Source: Collybiopsis luxurians FD-317 M1
Lineage: Eukaryota > Basidiomycota > Agaricomycetes > Agaricales > Omphalotaceae
Direction: 5' to 3'
Length of the DNA stretch: 64,000 nucleotides
Assembly (NCBI GenBank): GCA_000827265.1
Contig: KN834806.1
Coordinates: 251,770-315,769, forward strand
Position 1 is the stretch's first letter. Each line of letters starts with the position of its first letter. The notes under the pieces are model-generated. The model was given only the letters and a program-made list of their open reading frames with translations, did no database searches and was not told where the DNA came from. The translations under genes and the position numbers were made by a program. Positions 29,634 through 42,211 of this stretch are shown here, one piece after another.

Positions 29634-32326
29634 GTGAGATAAACAATAGATATACGGAGTGTGTGAGTAAAGGGAGGGTGGCCGCAGAAAAAAATAAGAA
29701 AACTTCCGGTGCTTATATAGGATGATAACGTTGAAAGTCTTGTTAAGGTCCAATACCGTTATAAGTGATTTGATCAAGTGTGAATTCCAAACATAGCAAG
29801 CTCTGGTGACTGTTAATACAACTGATGATCAAGAACTTTTTTGAAAGATGATATCAGTCAAGCGGCGAGCGGTTGCAAGATTCCAGATACCCACTCTAGC
29901 CGGTGCTTGAGCGCTGGTCATTCCTTTTTGGAATGATTAGATTTTTGATACGCCGATAAACGAGTTCCGCTAGAAGAATGCGTTAATGGGCTTTACTCGT
30001 TGATCAGATCGCTCAACCAACTTTGCACCTTCACCTTTCTGGAACACTATTCTATATCTTTCCTCTTTTTGAAACATACGAGAAAAGATTTGAACGAGGA
30101 GAAACAACTTTTTTGGGAGCTAGAGTTCCCATAGGAAGGGAGGTCCCAAAGTCTGTTAGATTTTCCGATCACCGACCTCCCTGTTTTTGATGTCGATTTA
30201 TGGTTCAACTCTTATTTTGGGATAGCTTCGAGGTCTCGAGGGAAAGATCGCTGCAGTCATAATTCAGGTGGTCTATCCAGTCTTCTTCGTTTGCGCGCGC
30301 TGACAGGCCCCATTCACTGTGTGACAGTCCTAGCAGCTACAAATGCTCTTCCCCCAGAAAGCCCAAAAATAGCGCACATTGCATGTCCGTAATACGGCCA
30401 CACGGCACTCGGCGGACTGGTATCTGCCGCGCGATTGTCGCTCTTCGCTTGACAGCCAGTCACTTGTACAGTCTTCTTGGTATTCGGTAGCTCACGAGTC
30501 TCTCAACGCCTATTGGGTAGCTCCAATTTTCAATTCATGTCCTCTTTAGCCAGTCGCACCTTATCGACTGTAACTAGAAATTCCCGGTGTTTGTTGAACT
30601 TGGTTGATGATCAAGAACCTCCATTTGCTAGCTGTATGGTCATGTCCAGCTGTAGTTTCAAGGCACAAAAGCAAGAAATGAAATCGATAACTGAAGACCA
30701 CCACCTTATCGCCTGCCCATTCTCATGCTCCTGGAGAAGCCAAGAAGGCCATCCTCAGTCTCGTGCCGTCTCGCAAGATTCTAATCGGGAGACAATTATC
30801 ACGAGGACCGATGTGAATAAAAGCAAGGACCGTCTAATGCATTGGCACCACACCCCAAACCTGTGAAGATCCACAACAACCATTTGTAAATGTCCCGGGT
30901 GCGTAGTGCAGCCAGTATTCTCGATGTAAGGCGGCTGAACTTTCCGGCAGCAATCATGATCAGTCGCGTAATCCCCGATCTAATCTTGAACACCTTTTGC
31001 AGTGGATGGCGTGATAATCATGGTCTTTTTCAATGCAACGATCAGCGCACATGCTGTGCTCCTATGAAAAGCGATGAGATCGGCAAAAAAAAAAAAAACT
31101 TAAGTTACGCTAATCTTGTCAATATATCATTCATTTCGTGGCATAAGCATTGAAATGATACATCCTTGCAGAATGAATTGTTCATGTGAGCATATATGCT
31201 GTCACTTTGTGACCGATTATTTAGATATTTTTGGTATAGTGAACTTCTGCGTGTGACTTGGGTGTTACTGTAGATTTTACTGTGACCGTTCTACGAGTAA
31301 GTTACTTAAATGCGCAATAATTCAACATTAAATTGATTGGTCTCCAATTTTTGAACCAATGACTTTCTGAGCTCCTCCCGACCACGGTCAAGCGTGTGTT
31401 GTTGTTGCAAAAAAGCCTCAAAGGAAGGGCCTATGAAATGCCCAAGTGACGAGCAGATATGCGCTGAGAGAAGAGGATGGAGGTTCATGTTTGTAATTAC
31501 CAATTTAAGCAGACTTTTGATCGTCATTGCTACTCGGCAACCTCCACGCTCAGGTTGTCGGGGTTTCACGTTGCTTTATTGGCATTTAGAAATCTTCTCA
31601 AAAGATGTGATTTTGGCTGGACGCCACAATGATAATGCCAGCTCCAGTCTCAACGTGATACTTATAAAGGGATTCTGTGTCTGATGTCAGCATCATGGCA
31701 GATATACCTGCTCATATCACGAACCTTCAGATTGATCAGTAAGCTTCAGGACCTGAGCTAAACCCAGGACCCATTCAACTGATCACTCTTCTAAACTCTC
31801 TCGGAGATTGTTGATTTAAACGACGAGATGTAAAGGACATTGGCCTGCTTGAATGTGTTCCTCGAATGCTTGACTATTTGACAAATCTGCTTGTCAACTT
31901 GAGAAAATTCAAGGCTAGTCCTAGAGTATTTGCTTCTCAATGCAGCAATCTGTAACAAGAATGGTGCTTAAATTTCCCTAAGCTCAAATACCTTTCAATG
32001 GTCTGAACACTAATTTCACAGGCCTGTGTTCCAGCTTAGAGACTGCAGGCAAGTACACAACCACGTAGTATTTGTATGAAACTAAAAATGCCCACCATAC
32101 CTTGGCCAAACCTTTCGGTTCCATTGTTTCCTAACTTAGAACCTGTAGTGGCATTTTAAGCACTTCATATATTCTGTTTCCGCAGGGCATCTTGCGAAAT
32201 AAACCACCCTGTCAGATGTCCAATTGAGTTTTTACCACAAATTTTTCAGGCGCCTACAGGTGCTCAATCATTTATGGTAATCAGTTTCTGTAAACTGCTT
32301 AGTGTCCAGGCACCTAACAGGCACTT

Positions 32327-32720
32327 ATGAAAAATAAATTTTGTATGATTTGTCCCACTGTCTCACCCCTTACAATCTGCTCAAAATGCTACAATATCTT
32401 CACTCTCACAGAGTCGCAGTGCTCCCTCTGTCATGCTTCCTTTTCAATCAGATATTCATCCTCCAAATCTGGCACCTACATTGATTGTTGTCCAATCTGC
32501 AGAGCTTTAAGTATGTCCTCATGGCTGTTTTCAGGAGTTCTATAGAGCGTTGGAGAAATTATCAAACTCTGGTATCAATAGCCAAGGCCCAAGTCAAATG
32601 TGGTGGGGCTCTATTTACTACTTATACAGATTCAATATACAATGTATTGAACTATTTAACGACTCAAAAGTAGCCATCTCACAGAGTTCATCACAATGAA
32701 CTAACCAGTGGATGAGAGCT
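32327..32720 (+). pseudogene. Decayed transposon-like fragment with cysteine pairs (possibly Tnp2-type)
   Basis: One frame gives cysteine pairs CMICP, CSKCYNIF, CSLCHASF and CCPICRAL within 60 residues, the style of zinc-binding segment found in agaricomycete CACTA (Tnp2-type) transposases. Beyond it, frames shift and stops accumulate, though fragments such as a WLF.. segment and QMWWGSIYYLY remain in another frame. No complete ORF exists. It might instead be the end of an unrelated zinc-ribbon gene; the assignment is weak. Confidence 0.3.
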
Positions 32721-33597
32721 ACCCTCACCAAAGCAGGAGATGGGAAAATGTTTCTGATGTTATCCGATTAGAAGTACCTGTTAAACCACGGATCTTTCAT
32801 TCCCATATATGCATTGACACAGCACTGAATGCCCTGTTGGAAATTCTGAGAGCGTGAAATCGGCACTGCTCGCGGATGTTTTGTGTCCTTTGGTTTCAGG
32901 GTCTGATATTTACCAATATGCGCAGCCGGATAGATTAGATTTTCCTATGTAAGCCAATTGTATGTACATAGATACTCACCTGTTTATCCCTCCGCCGCTA
33001 CTGCAAGGGTAATTGGACCTTTTATTCAGTGATATCCTTAGACTCCAATCTCTTCTCCAACACGCCCATTGCCCATGAGGTCAAGTTCCCCCTTTCATTT
33101 TGGACTTACAACTTTTCAATATCAGCTGGCAAAGCATCGTGTTTTCCTTCACTTCTAAGAATTAGACAAGCTTATAGTGTGATATGAAAGATAATAAACA
33201 AGGATAGCTTCTTTCATGTAACTACATGATAGGAGTGTAGCACACTCTGCTAGGCTACACCATTTGGTCTATTGTTTCTTGGTGACCATAACTTTGCATA
33301 ACACATGATGTAACACCATGGATTTGACAGCTGCTATCCTATCGGCTATACCATATAAGGGAAATGACTCTGCCTTTAGATTAACTTTAGATAAACTTAT
33401 AATGTACTTAATGCATAACACTCCACAAAATTAGCTCTTATGGGAGAGTAGGTGATGCTTATACCACGTCGGAGGTGTTTCGTGGTGAGTATCAGAGGTT
33501 CAGGTGTGATAGTCTGAGCATAGCCAATTTAAATCCAGTATTCGAGAAAGAAACATTTTCCGAGCTATAACTGTCAATAAAAGTTATAGCAAGTATA

Positions 33598-33892
33598 CTG
33601 TATTATTACGACCGCAACTTCACGTAACACCTAACATCAGCATATGAATTTAGATAAAATCAAGCGCTTAGATGTTTATTATGTGATAAATGCAAACAGA
33701 ATGTCACAGAAATTGTTTGAATACAAGCAGACACAGCATCATTGCTTTGCAGCCCAAACCGTTGGCCTATCGACCTATTTGAATGAAATCTATCTAATTT
33801 CATAATGTGCAACAAGACCCTCTGAATTAGTGTTTTCTAGATTAATGATGTAACACATAACACCCCGTGAATTTGTGGTCGTAATAGTACAG
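33598..33892. repeat. 295-bp element with imperfect terminal inverted repeats
   Basis: The left end CTGTATTATTACGACC and the reverse complement of the right end CTGTACTATTACGACC match at all but one base, and similarity continues for about 28 nt. No coding capacity. Probably a MITE; both ends start CTGTA like the element at 50125. A TA lies before the left end, but CA follows the right end. Confidence 0.6.
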
Positions 33893-36717
33893 CACCTGAA
33901 TATCATAAACCTTCTTGTTAATTGAGCAGTTTAGTAGGTAGAGATATTGTACTATTTTTGATCAATACTGAAAATGACGTGAAAGAAAGCATGGAGTGCC
34001 GTTGAATCATATCTACTTATCAAAAGGTGAAGAATTCCACCCAACACATCTTTACAATAAGTTTAAAATTCACCACTTCAGCTCCTGTGTGCCCCTCTTC
34101 TTCCACATCAGTAATGTAGCTTCAGCTTCTTTACATTTCACAGGTTAAAACTACAATACAAAGCAATCAAAGGGTTCCATTGCTCAACCCGCTGATGTCT
34201 AATCTTAACATACTTATTTTGAACCTGTTATATCACATTTTGATTAAATTTCAAACTTCCTTTCACCCAAAGGAGGCTGTGAAGTTCTATGATGGTGGGC
34301 TTGGGAAACATCCTTCTAACATGTTTCTGGTTTCTTAAATATTCAAGAGAGACCTCGGATGAATGTTTACAAGGCCTATCTCTGGAGAACAAGGTAGCTG
34401 AATAGGAGTCTGGAAATTCTCACAAGTACATCAACAATGATCGAGCTAGGTTTCAGCAAATATTTTCCTGTGCAGGAAACAATGTCTTTGAACATTGATG
34501 TAGTTAAGCCAAAAATGCTTATAATCGGGTAATTTGTGGAAAGAATGTCAGAATAACAATATTCCATTGATAAATCTGAATTAAGTATATGCTTTCAGGT
34601 TAGGGACTTTTAGCTGAGCTTATCAGTGGTATGTAATCATCTCCAGATTTGGAAACATTGACTTCATTCATCCAATTTGCTTAGGCTTCTTTCAGGAATT
34701 CTGACACAAATTATGTCACTCTCAGGCCAGTCTGTATACCAGGCTGGCTAATCTATGCCGCACGTCATTTTATTCATGGGATCATACTTTGATAATGCCA
34801 ATTTCACTCCACCAAAAATCCGTGCCTGTCATTTTCTGAAATGTCTCCTAGTCGGAAATTGTTAAGGCGTATGGTCGAGACTCGGACAACTATGCTATGT
34901 CTCACAGCAAACGAAAATGGAAATCCCTTCGAAATTTCCCAGCTAGTAGGATGAGCAGATACTAGCTACATGATGTGATAGCGCTTTTGTCTTACCTTAG
35001 CTGTATCATAACGACGTATATCGGTTTTTTAAGATGGATATTTCGTTCCGCAGTTCGAAAGTAGCAATGTAAGTAATAATTCTGCTTGATAACTATTTCG
35101 GTTGCCTCTCGCCGAGAGCCTCATTTTGCGGCTAGACTTTCCTTGTTCACTTTCAGACGAGAAAACGAATATCGGTTCTATATCCTTGCTATATCAGGAG
35201 CCTTTTCGACATTCAGTAATTCGGATTTTACCCACGCTCCAGTTACATCTCCGCACTAAGCTTTGCCCGAGCGATCATTCTGAAAGAGAATGTCTTTGAC
35301 ATCCTTGTAATCAGGCAAGGGATAATGTGTTTGTGTCAATGTGCCGAAGGGCAAAATAGTGCTACAGATGCCCGAGGGAAAGCAATGGTCTTTGAGTGGG
35401 CTTCACTTCTCCTGTCAAGCGGTTGGTGACAAGTGAGTGTAACAGGCCGACAGTGGTGAGATCTATGTAGCTATTGGTCAATTGAGCGATCGACACACTA
35501 GTGGCTTGTAAATTCAAATCTGGAACCTCTGTCAATTGATTTTCATATTCCTCAGCGACATGCGCTTCAAAGTGATCTGCACTCTGGAATCTTCATTGAC
35601 TAGTCATGAAGCGATTACGCTAATGTCATTCATCGAGAGTTTAGGATAATTTCGGCCACAGCTGACGCCTCTGAGCAAGTCTTGTGAACATCTATGACAC
35701 AGTTGTTTTAGCACTCTGTCAAGTATGTTAAAAGCCATCGACCATGACGACTCTCACCAAAAATCAGTGACCACTGACAGTTGACAATTTTAGACACCTC
35801 ATGTCCTGGGATGACCAATTGCGATCAAAAATTCTCGTTTCCAATTTCCCGAGAGTTTACTCAAAAAATTTAACAAAAAAATCCATAAAGTTTCGACCCC
35901 AACAGTCTAATTTCAGTGAAGTTTGATAGGACAGTTTGGTGGATTTTGACAGAAGCGACTAATTAAGGTCCTCCACTAACAGTAAGGGTTCTGGTGCCTG
36001 CATCGCACGATCTTGCCTTGGTGGGAGGAGCTGAACCAGAGAAGATAATCGAATAACGATGTGACCAGATAGTTATAAATATATATATATCTATGTTCGG
36101 AGGCAATGATACCCGCTGCCTTGTCGGAGATCGGAACCTTGCCCAATCTTCTAAATTTTTCGTTGCAATACTGTTACACGCATGGCGCCTGGTCGTCTCA
36201 CGATGCCAACAATGAGGGACCAGGGACCCTCACTTGAGGATGCGTTGGTATGGGTAGAAGTATATAGGAGACTTTTATCTAGTGAAATTTATCTGCCCGA
36301 GTTTTGCAGATCGTCATGAGAGGATTACCTATTCAAGAAGGAAGAGCCCTTGACAATTTAGGCCGAATCATTGCCGGCACTATTCTTGGTCTCTAAGCGC
36401 ACCAACACCGTGCATGTGTATTTTTAGCGGAGTTACCCGGCCTGGGTGGTCTTGATCGATCTGAAGTTTGGTCCCAATCAATCATGATCAACAGAATTTG
36501 ATCTAGCGGAAGTGACAGTAGGCTATCAGCCTCGACAGACGGTTCTGTCCAATGTGACTTGAACATAAATCTGGTTCTGTGGGTACACTTTTCTTCTTTT
36601 GAGGACGTCTGCCGTAAATCGAATGAACGCCGTTGCTGATGGCAGCATCGACGTTTTATAAACTGAACCGAGGTTCTAGCTCCCATCTTGCACCCCCACT
36701 TTCTTCTCCCATTGACG

Positions 36718-38933
36718 ATGTCGTCGTTGGAAACTAAAGACGATGTTTCCGACCTGGAGACAAAAGGGAGCTCCCCAAATGCCCTAACCGTTTTCGAGTA
36801 CACGGAAGAAGAAAGGAGGAAAGCAGTTCGCGCACTTGACTGGTCCGTTCTACCCATCATGACCATGTTCTACCTGCTGTCATTTTTGGTGAGTCGGCTG
36901 AAGTGATTCATCTTGATGTGTTCCTAACACTTATTCCTAAGGACCGGGGCAATATTGGTATGCTTGCGAGTGTGGTTATGCTACCTACAGTAGTTTGACC
37001 TACGATTTCTATTTCCAGGAAATGCGAGAGTGGCAGGCCTTCAAAAAGATCTCAAAATGTCCGACCACCAGTACTCCATTGTTGTCACCATCCTTTACGT
37101 GTACGCCACTCCGAGAGCTGTTTTTCGGTTCATGAACTGATGTAACACAAGGCCATACATTCTCGCAGAACTTCCGGCGAACCTTCTTTTGCGGAGAATC
37201 GGTCCTAAGATCCTGATGCCTACGCTACTCACAGTTTGGGGCGTTATCGTCACATTACAGGGTGAGATTCCGGCCTATCTTGAGATATATTTCGTAATAA
37301 CAGTCCCAAGGGGTGGTCTCTTCGTATGCGGGGCTCGTTGTTGTTCGTGCCATTCTCGGAGCTGTTGAAGGCCCGATGTTTCCAGGAATAGTGCTCTATC
37401 TATCTGGATTTTACACGCGTAAGGAGCTATCTCTCCGGTAAGCTGAACCTTTGTCGTCATTTCACCTTCAAGCATGTTGATTCGTTCACGTTAGGATAGG
37501 TATATTTTTTTCCTCGGCTTCAGTAAGTACATTCAGCGGTTCAAAGCAATTTCGGTAACTCAAGAAGGGTCCATAGCTCTCCGGAGCATTTTCTGGTCTT
37601 TTGGCCGCCGCTATTGAGCTCATGAATGGCATTGGGGGAAAACCCGGCTGGGCTTGGATCTTTATTCTTGTAAGCGGCATTGACCCATATATACAAGTGC
37701 TCATGATTGTACAGGAGGGGTTATTCAGTATTCTGATGGGGCTTCTTGGATTCATTCTCGTACCATCCACACCTCGGCAGGCGTTATTCCTGACTGAGCG
37801 ACAGAAAGAGTATGGCCTTCTTTGTTGAACCGGCTAAAATTCGAGTCTCATTTGTTGGTTGAACAGCCTGATAATGTATAGGTTACACCGAGACCGTCCT
37901 TCCATAAACCCGGCAGATCATTTCAGTCTATCTCAGGTGATAAGGGCGGCAAAGTCTCCCCAGGTTATTATCGTCTTTGCCATTTTCTACATGCTTGGAA
38001 CGAATGTATACGGCCTGGCCTTATTCCTTCCTTCCATTGTAAATGGGCTTGGATTCAAACCGAATGATGCGCAACTTTTGTCTGGTGAGCAATGCTTGAG
38101 CCCCCTTCTTAATCTTTTGGCTGACGATGCAAAAGTTGGTCCTTTCGCTAGTGCCTTCTTCTGTACGTATAAATAGCAATCAGTTCATAAATTGTTCAAT
38201 GGGTCTGACATCCGAATTATCGCGTTCTAGTCACTTTGGTATTAGCTAAATTTTCCGATCGCTATAATACTCGAGCGGTAGCAACCATAATCACCTATGC
38301 CTTGGGGGTGGCGGGTTTTGCAATGTATCTGGGTACGGTGACACTTCTCAGCTTGTTGAGTGATGTCTCGCTCACTGATCATCCTTGCAGGTGTGAGTGA
38401 CAAATGGCACCGATACGGATCCCTTTTCCTTTCAGTTACAGGCGTTTATGCCGCCGCTCCGGTAGTATCAGCTTGGATGGCCAATAATTCTGAGCCATAC
38501 TACAGAAGAGCCTCGAGTATTGCGTTCGGATATATTGCAACCAATGCCGTGAGTATGCTCTGAAGCTGTTTTTGCGGCTCAATTTAAAGCACCTCATAGG
38601 GTGGCATAACGAGTACATGGTTGTTCCCCACTAACGAAGCCCCGAGATACGTCAAGGCCACCACAATTAACCTTGTTTTGTGAGTAACCTTTTGCGGCGA
38701 ACAGTAAAACTTGCTTATAGTTTTCTTTCATCTCCAGCTGCTCGCTCTGTATCATACTAGCTGTCATCAACTCCTTGATGCTGATGCGTGAAAATAAGAT
38801 CAAAAAACTCAAGCGCGATGAAATTTTAGCCCCTTATATCAAAGAGGGTGACAAAGAATCTGAAAAGGACGGCGGTCTTGAAGCTTGGATGGAACTCGGA
38901 GACAGGCATCCTGATTTCGTATACACCATATAA
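36718..38933 (+). CDS. MFS transporter, anion:cation symporter (allantoate permease-like)
   Basis: About 15 exons, several very short (16 nt at 36942-36957, 28 nt at 37495-37522, 27 nt at 38136-38162); the joined frame is 1503 nt, 500 residues. Family motifs: RALDWSVLPIMTMFYLLSFLDRGNIGNARVAGL (helix 1 and the DRGNIGNA loop), PYILAELPANLLLRRIGPK, RAILGAVEGPMFPG, a cytosolic middle loop, then FAIFYMLGTNVYGLALFLP, KFSDRY, VTGVYAAAPVVSAW and GGITSTWLFP. This is the Dal5/Tna1 group of proton symporters at the plasma membrane, whose substrates include allantoate, nicotinate and related anions; the substrate here cannot be told. ATG at 36718 follows a stop-bearing leader and matches the usual short acidic N terminus. 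No neighbouring pathway genes are evident. Confidence 0.92.
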
Positions 38934-40315
38934 CATCGATGTAAGACTTACTTACTAGGATATATTCAATTCTACCCGTTCATTTGCGATTCTACTTTAA
39001 TGATGGTACTTTTGGGACTCTGTATATTTTTTTTTAGTTATAGTGACTTAAAATCAATTGCTTTGGAAGTTCTAATTGGGTGCTCTGCGAATCAACAGGG
39101 ACGATCACAACCTGAATTTGTCGGTGCGGCGTTTAATCCTGAACTACACAAGGAAAACTCAAGACCGAATAACATCCTAACCGAGTATCTACACGGTCCA
39201 CGCGCAACTGTAGTAGGCATGCGTTATGGCAGAAGCGTTACGCTTACGATTCTCTGCGCCTTGGATTACAAAGAGAATTTTCAGTAAACAATTCGTAAGC
39301 TGATTGCGATTGCAAAACCCTGGAATTAAATTAAATATATTTATTTACTAAGTTTCCGATCCTCATAAACGATGGCACCTCTGTATCAGAGGAAAGATGA
39401 AGCTAAACTGGCAACCTTTTTGGAGTCTTCCTTTGGCCCCGAGAGTGCGATACCTTCAATCTCTCGGCAACATGGGAGGTTGAGATTAAGCAGATCTACA
39501 AGTCTAAATGTTGTTCGGTTATCGACAACTTTAACAAATGATTCAATTTAAGGTCAATATTCCTCGTCATTTTCGAGGCACCCTTGTCATACGCGACAGA
39601 ATGAACTTTACTTGCAATGATTGTTCAGTTACAGGGGTGTACATGGATTCGAAAGTTTAGAATGAGGGCTTGGTCCGCCGGGACCGAAACTGTCGAGATG
39701 TAAGTAGTGCAGGAAGGGCTTGGCATTGTAACCGGTGTGTAACCGTGCATACATACCTTCGTACGAGATCTATCCCCGTAAGTACCTCCATCAAATCGTT
39801 CACATATATACTCGAGAACGGCTATCTAAGTCAGATATATGGAACTGTGACCTAAACTCATTCACCTGTCCAGAATCTCCCACTGCTGTCCAGAATCTCT
39901 ACCGCTGTCTTCACCGTAGATGCCACCAAGAAGAACTTACGAAAACAAGAAACCATCGCTTGCCTTCGGGCTTTGTTTGTGTCCTAGAACTCGAAAATGA
40001 GATGGAGGAGCCGTAGTAACTGAAGCTGAAACGAAACCGATGCGGCTTATGGTTATAGGTGCTCGTCTGGGTATAACGGGAGACGGGGGAACGTCCGGAT
40101 GCATTGTCGCAGTGGAGCCTGAAAGAAGGGAGGCAGAGTACGACTTCAACAGGATGAAAGGCGCAGAGATGGGCCGTTGGGAGAACGAATATCATCCGGA
40201 AGGATTGTAGAAAGAATTTTATCGGGATAGGGTACAAAAGGTAGCGTCGGAAAAGGAAGAAGGGCTGGGTACTTATCCTCCGAACAAAAGCAGTAAAACT
40301 CTAATTTATCAACAC
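38934..40315. other. Intergenic region between converging genes
   Basis: About 1.4 kb between the plus-strand permease and the minus-strand reductase. Frames of 60-108 residues are present on both strands, without motif. Nothing supported. Confidence 0.45.
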
Positions 40316-41509
40316 TCAAAGCTTCCCCTTCAACATCTTCTGCACACTCGCAGGATCAAGAACGGCCTGGGGATACGGTACCAAACTACTCCCCACAACA
40401 CTCCCATCGATCGGAATAATCTGTCCCGTAATGTATAGCGCAGCATCACTGAATAAAAACACCGTTGCATTGGCTACATCTTGAATTTCCGTGTACCTTC
40501 CTAAAGGTCTAGCCATCTTTTCGTCGTCGTTGGGGTTCTTGCCTTTAGGATACAGCTTAGATAGCCCTTCGGTACCCATGGTGTATCCGGGAGCGAGGAC
40601 GTTGGAGCGTACGCCGTGTGGACCTTCTTCCATTGCGATTACGCGAGATAGAGCGTCGACTGCGGCTTTAGCAGATGACACGTGTGCCTGATAAGGAGTT
40701 CCTATGTAGGTTGAATTAAGACAGATGGACTGGACCCAGGTGAGTACGTTGTAAGAGAAAAGCTGCTTACCTTGGTAATGAAGCGTTGCACTGATGTGTA
40801 TGTAAGAACCTTTTGAGGCACGAATATGGGGAAGTGTGGCTTTGACAGTGTTGTACGTTCCGATCTGTCGAGCGGAGGGTGAGCAGAGAATAAAGAGGCA
40901 AGGAAATGCAGTAGTATTCCCGTACGGTATCTATTTCAATGACAGTCCTGAACGCATTTTCTGAGAGACCCGATATGGGGGCCAGGAAGTTACCAGCAGC
41001 GCCTAACAAAATGGACATTCAATTAGAAATGCATGAACACTTTATAAAAGGAGGTTGCGTACCGCAAATGACGAAGTCAATTCTACCAAAACGTTCAATA
41101 GCCTTTTTCACCGCATCTCTCAAGGATTCGGGCTTCCTGACGTCGGCCTGAGCTGGTATGCAGACCTCTCCGGTCTTTTGAGAGAGTTCTTGGGAGGCAG
41201 CAGTGAGGCGTTCGAGGCTAATAACGGCGGAATGAGGATGAATGGACTCAGAAGAAGGGGATGTAAAAGGTACGTACTTTCTTCCGATAATAACAGCACT
41301 AGCTCCGTGGCGCATCTAGGATTGCCGTTTAGTAAACGAGAAGCTTTGACCCGCAGAATACATTGAAGAGGACGTACTACGGTCTCTGTCATTCCTTTGC
41401 CTATACCCGATCCTCCGCCAGTACAGAATAAAACCTTTCCTTTGAAGATATCATCCCTGAAGACTGCAGTCGAGCTTGCGACGGGGGCCACGTATGGAGA
41501 TGGTGCCAT
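40316..41509 (-). CDS. SPS19: Peroxisomal-type 2,4-dienoyl-CoA reductase (SDR family)
   Basis: Six exons on the minus strand. Short-chain dehydrogenase marks: cofactor loop FCTGGGSGIGKGM near residue 30, HGASAVIIGRN after it, then ADVRKPESLRDAV, the family-specific GAAGNFLAPIS (replacing NNAG), SYIHISATLHY, and YQAHVSSAKAAVDALSR with the catalytic lysine, then GVRSNVLAPGYT. The order and GAAGNF place it with 2,4-dienoyl-CoA reductases, which use NADPH to remove double bonds during beta-oxidation of unsaturated fatty acids. The C terminus is KGKL; the last three residues GKL are near but not equal to the peroxisomal PTS1 consensus, so import is probable rather than certain. The PEX11 gene at 55.5 kb is a second peroxisomal function nearby. 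Confidence 0.9.
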
Positions 41510-42211
41510 GAGAGTCTATGCAGCTAGAATACAGTGACATGGCGTTCAAGTAGTCTTCGAGAATGAATTAGAACAGGACTGGACCAAGGTATCTACAAAC
41601 AAAGATAGATGCGCGGAAGATTACGTCTCGAAAATATCCGACCTATGCGGGGTTGTCACAATTTGACAATACTATTAAGACGAGAACGTGCCTCTAATTC
41701 TACCAAACACCGCCCTTAGTTGACCAACCAAAGCCATTTTGTTTCCAAGAAAACGAACGAACGATAGAGCAAATAAAAAAGCAGCCAAGGATGATGATCA
41801 GAATGTCCAAGTGCGACTCTTCAATTCACGATTCACGCAAATGCAGACAAGGAGTCGGAAGAGCTAAGACCGAGCCCGAACTTTCATTTTCGGCAAAAAG
41901 GTGTACGTAATTTTAGTTATTCCCAGGATCCAGTCCGAGAGTTCCCGCACGGTGAGTCGCGGAAACACTGAGTACTCGAGGAAATTGGTATGCCTTTCTA
42001 GTGTTTTCCTCCTGAAGTTCTCTATTCTCTAATCTGATATCTCAGTTTCTAAGGGGAAAGCGATAGGCGATCAATATCAAAAAAGGGCAATTTTTCATAC
42101 AAAGCTGCGGTGTTTGGTACTCGCTGATCTGTATTACATTTTACCACAACGATACTCTTCAAATTGACATATATAAAACTATACTACCGTTAATACTAGC
42201 CTACCTCAAAT
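41510..42211. other. Region between the reductase start and the DUF6533 array
   Basis: Holds the promoter of the reductase and the left copy of the flanking repeat (listed separately). No coding signal. Confidence 0.5.
41760..41955 (+). repeat. Array-flanking repeat, left copy
   Basis: Matches 48640-48865 in direct orientation: GACAAGGAGTCGGAAGAGCT with GACAAGGAGGCGGAAAAGCT, GACCGAGCCCGAACTTT with AGCCGAGCCCGAACTTT, and GTTATTCCCAGGATCCAGTC with GTTGTTCCCAGGGCACGGAC, then GAGAGTTCCCG with GAGAGTTGCCG. A weaker relative precedes PEX11 at about 55360-55440. Confidence 0.65.

Larger units (their letters stand above)
29634..36717. other. Long region without a supported gene
   Basis: About 7.1 kb, AT-richer than the first 9 kb. 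It contains the transposon-like relic at 32.3 kb and the inverted-repeat element at 33.6 kb, listed separately. A plus-strand 129-residue frame at 30477-30866 has no recognisable domain. Poly-A of 14 lies near 31086. Confidence 0.4.

Noticed and set aside
36393..36866. 157-codon minus-strand frame over the start of the MFS permease
   Set aside because: It lies opposite the well-supported first permease exon and shows no motif; a shadow frame.
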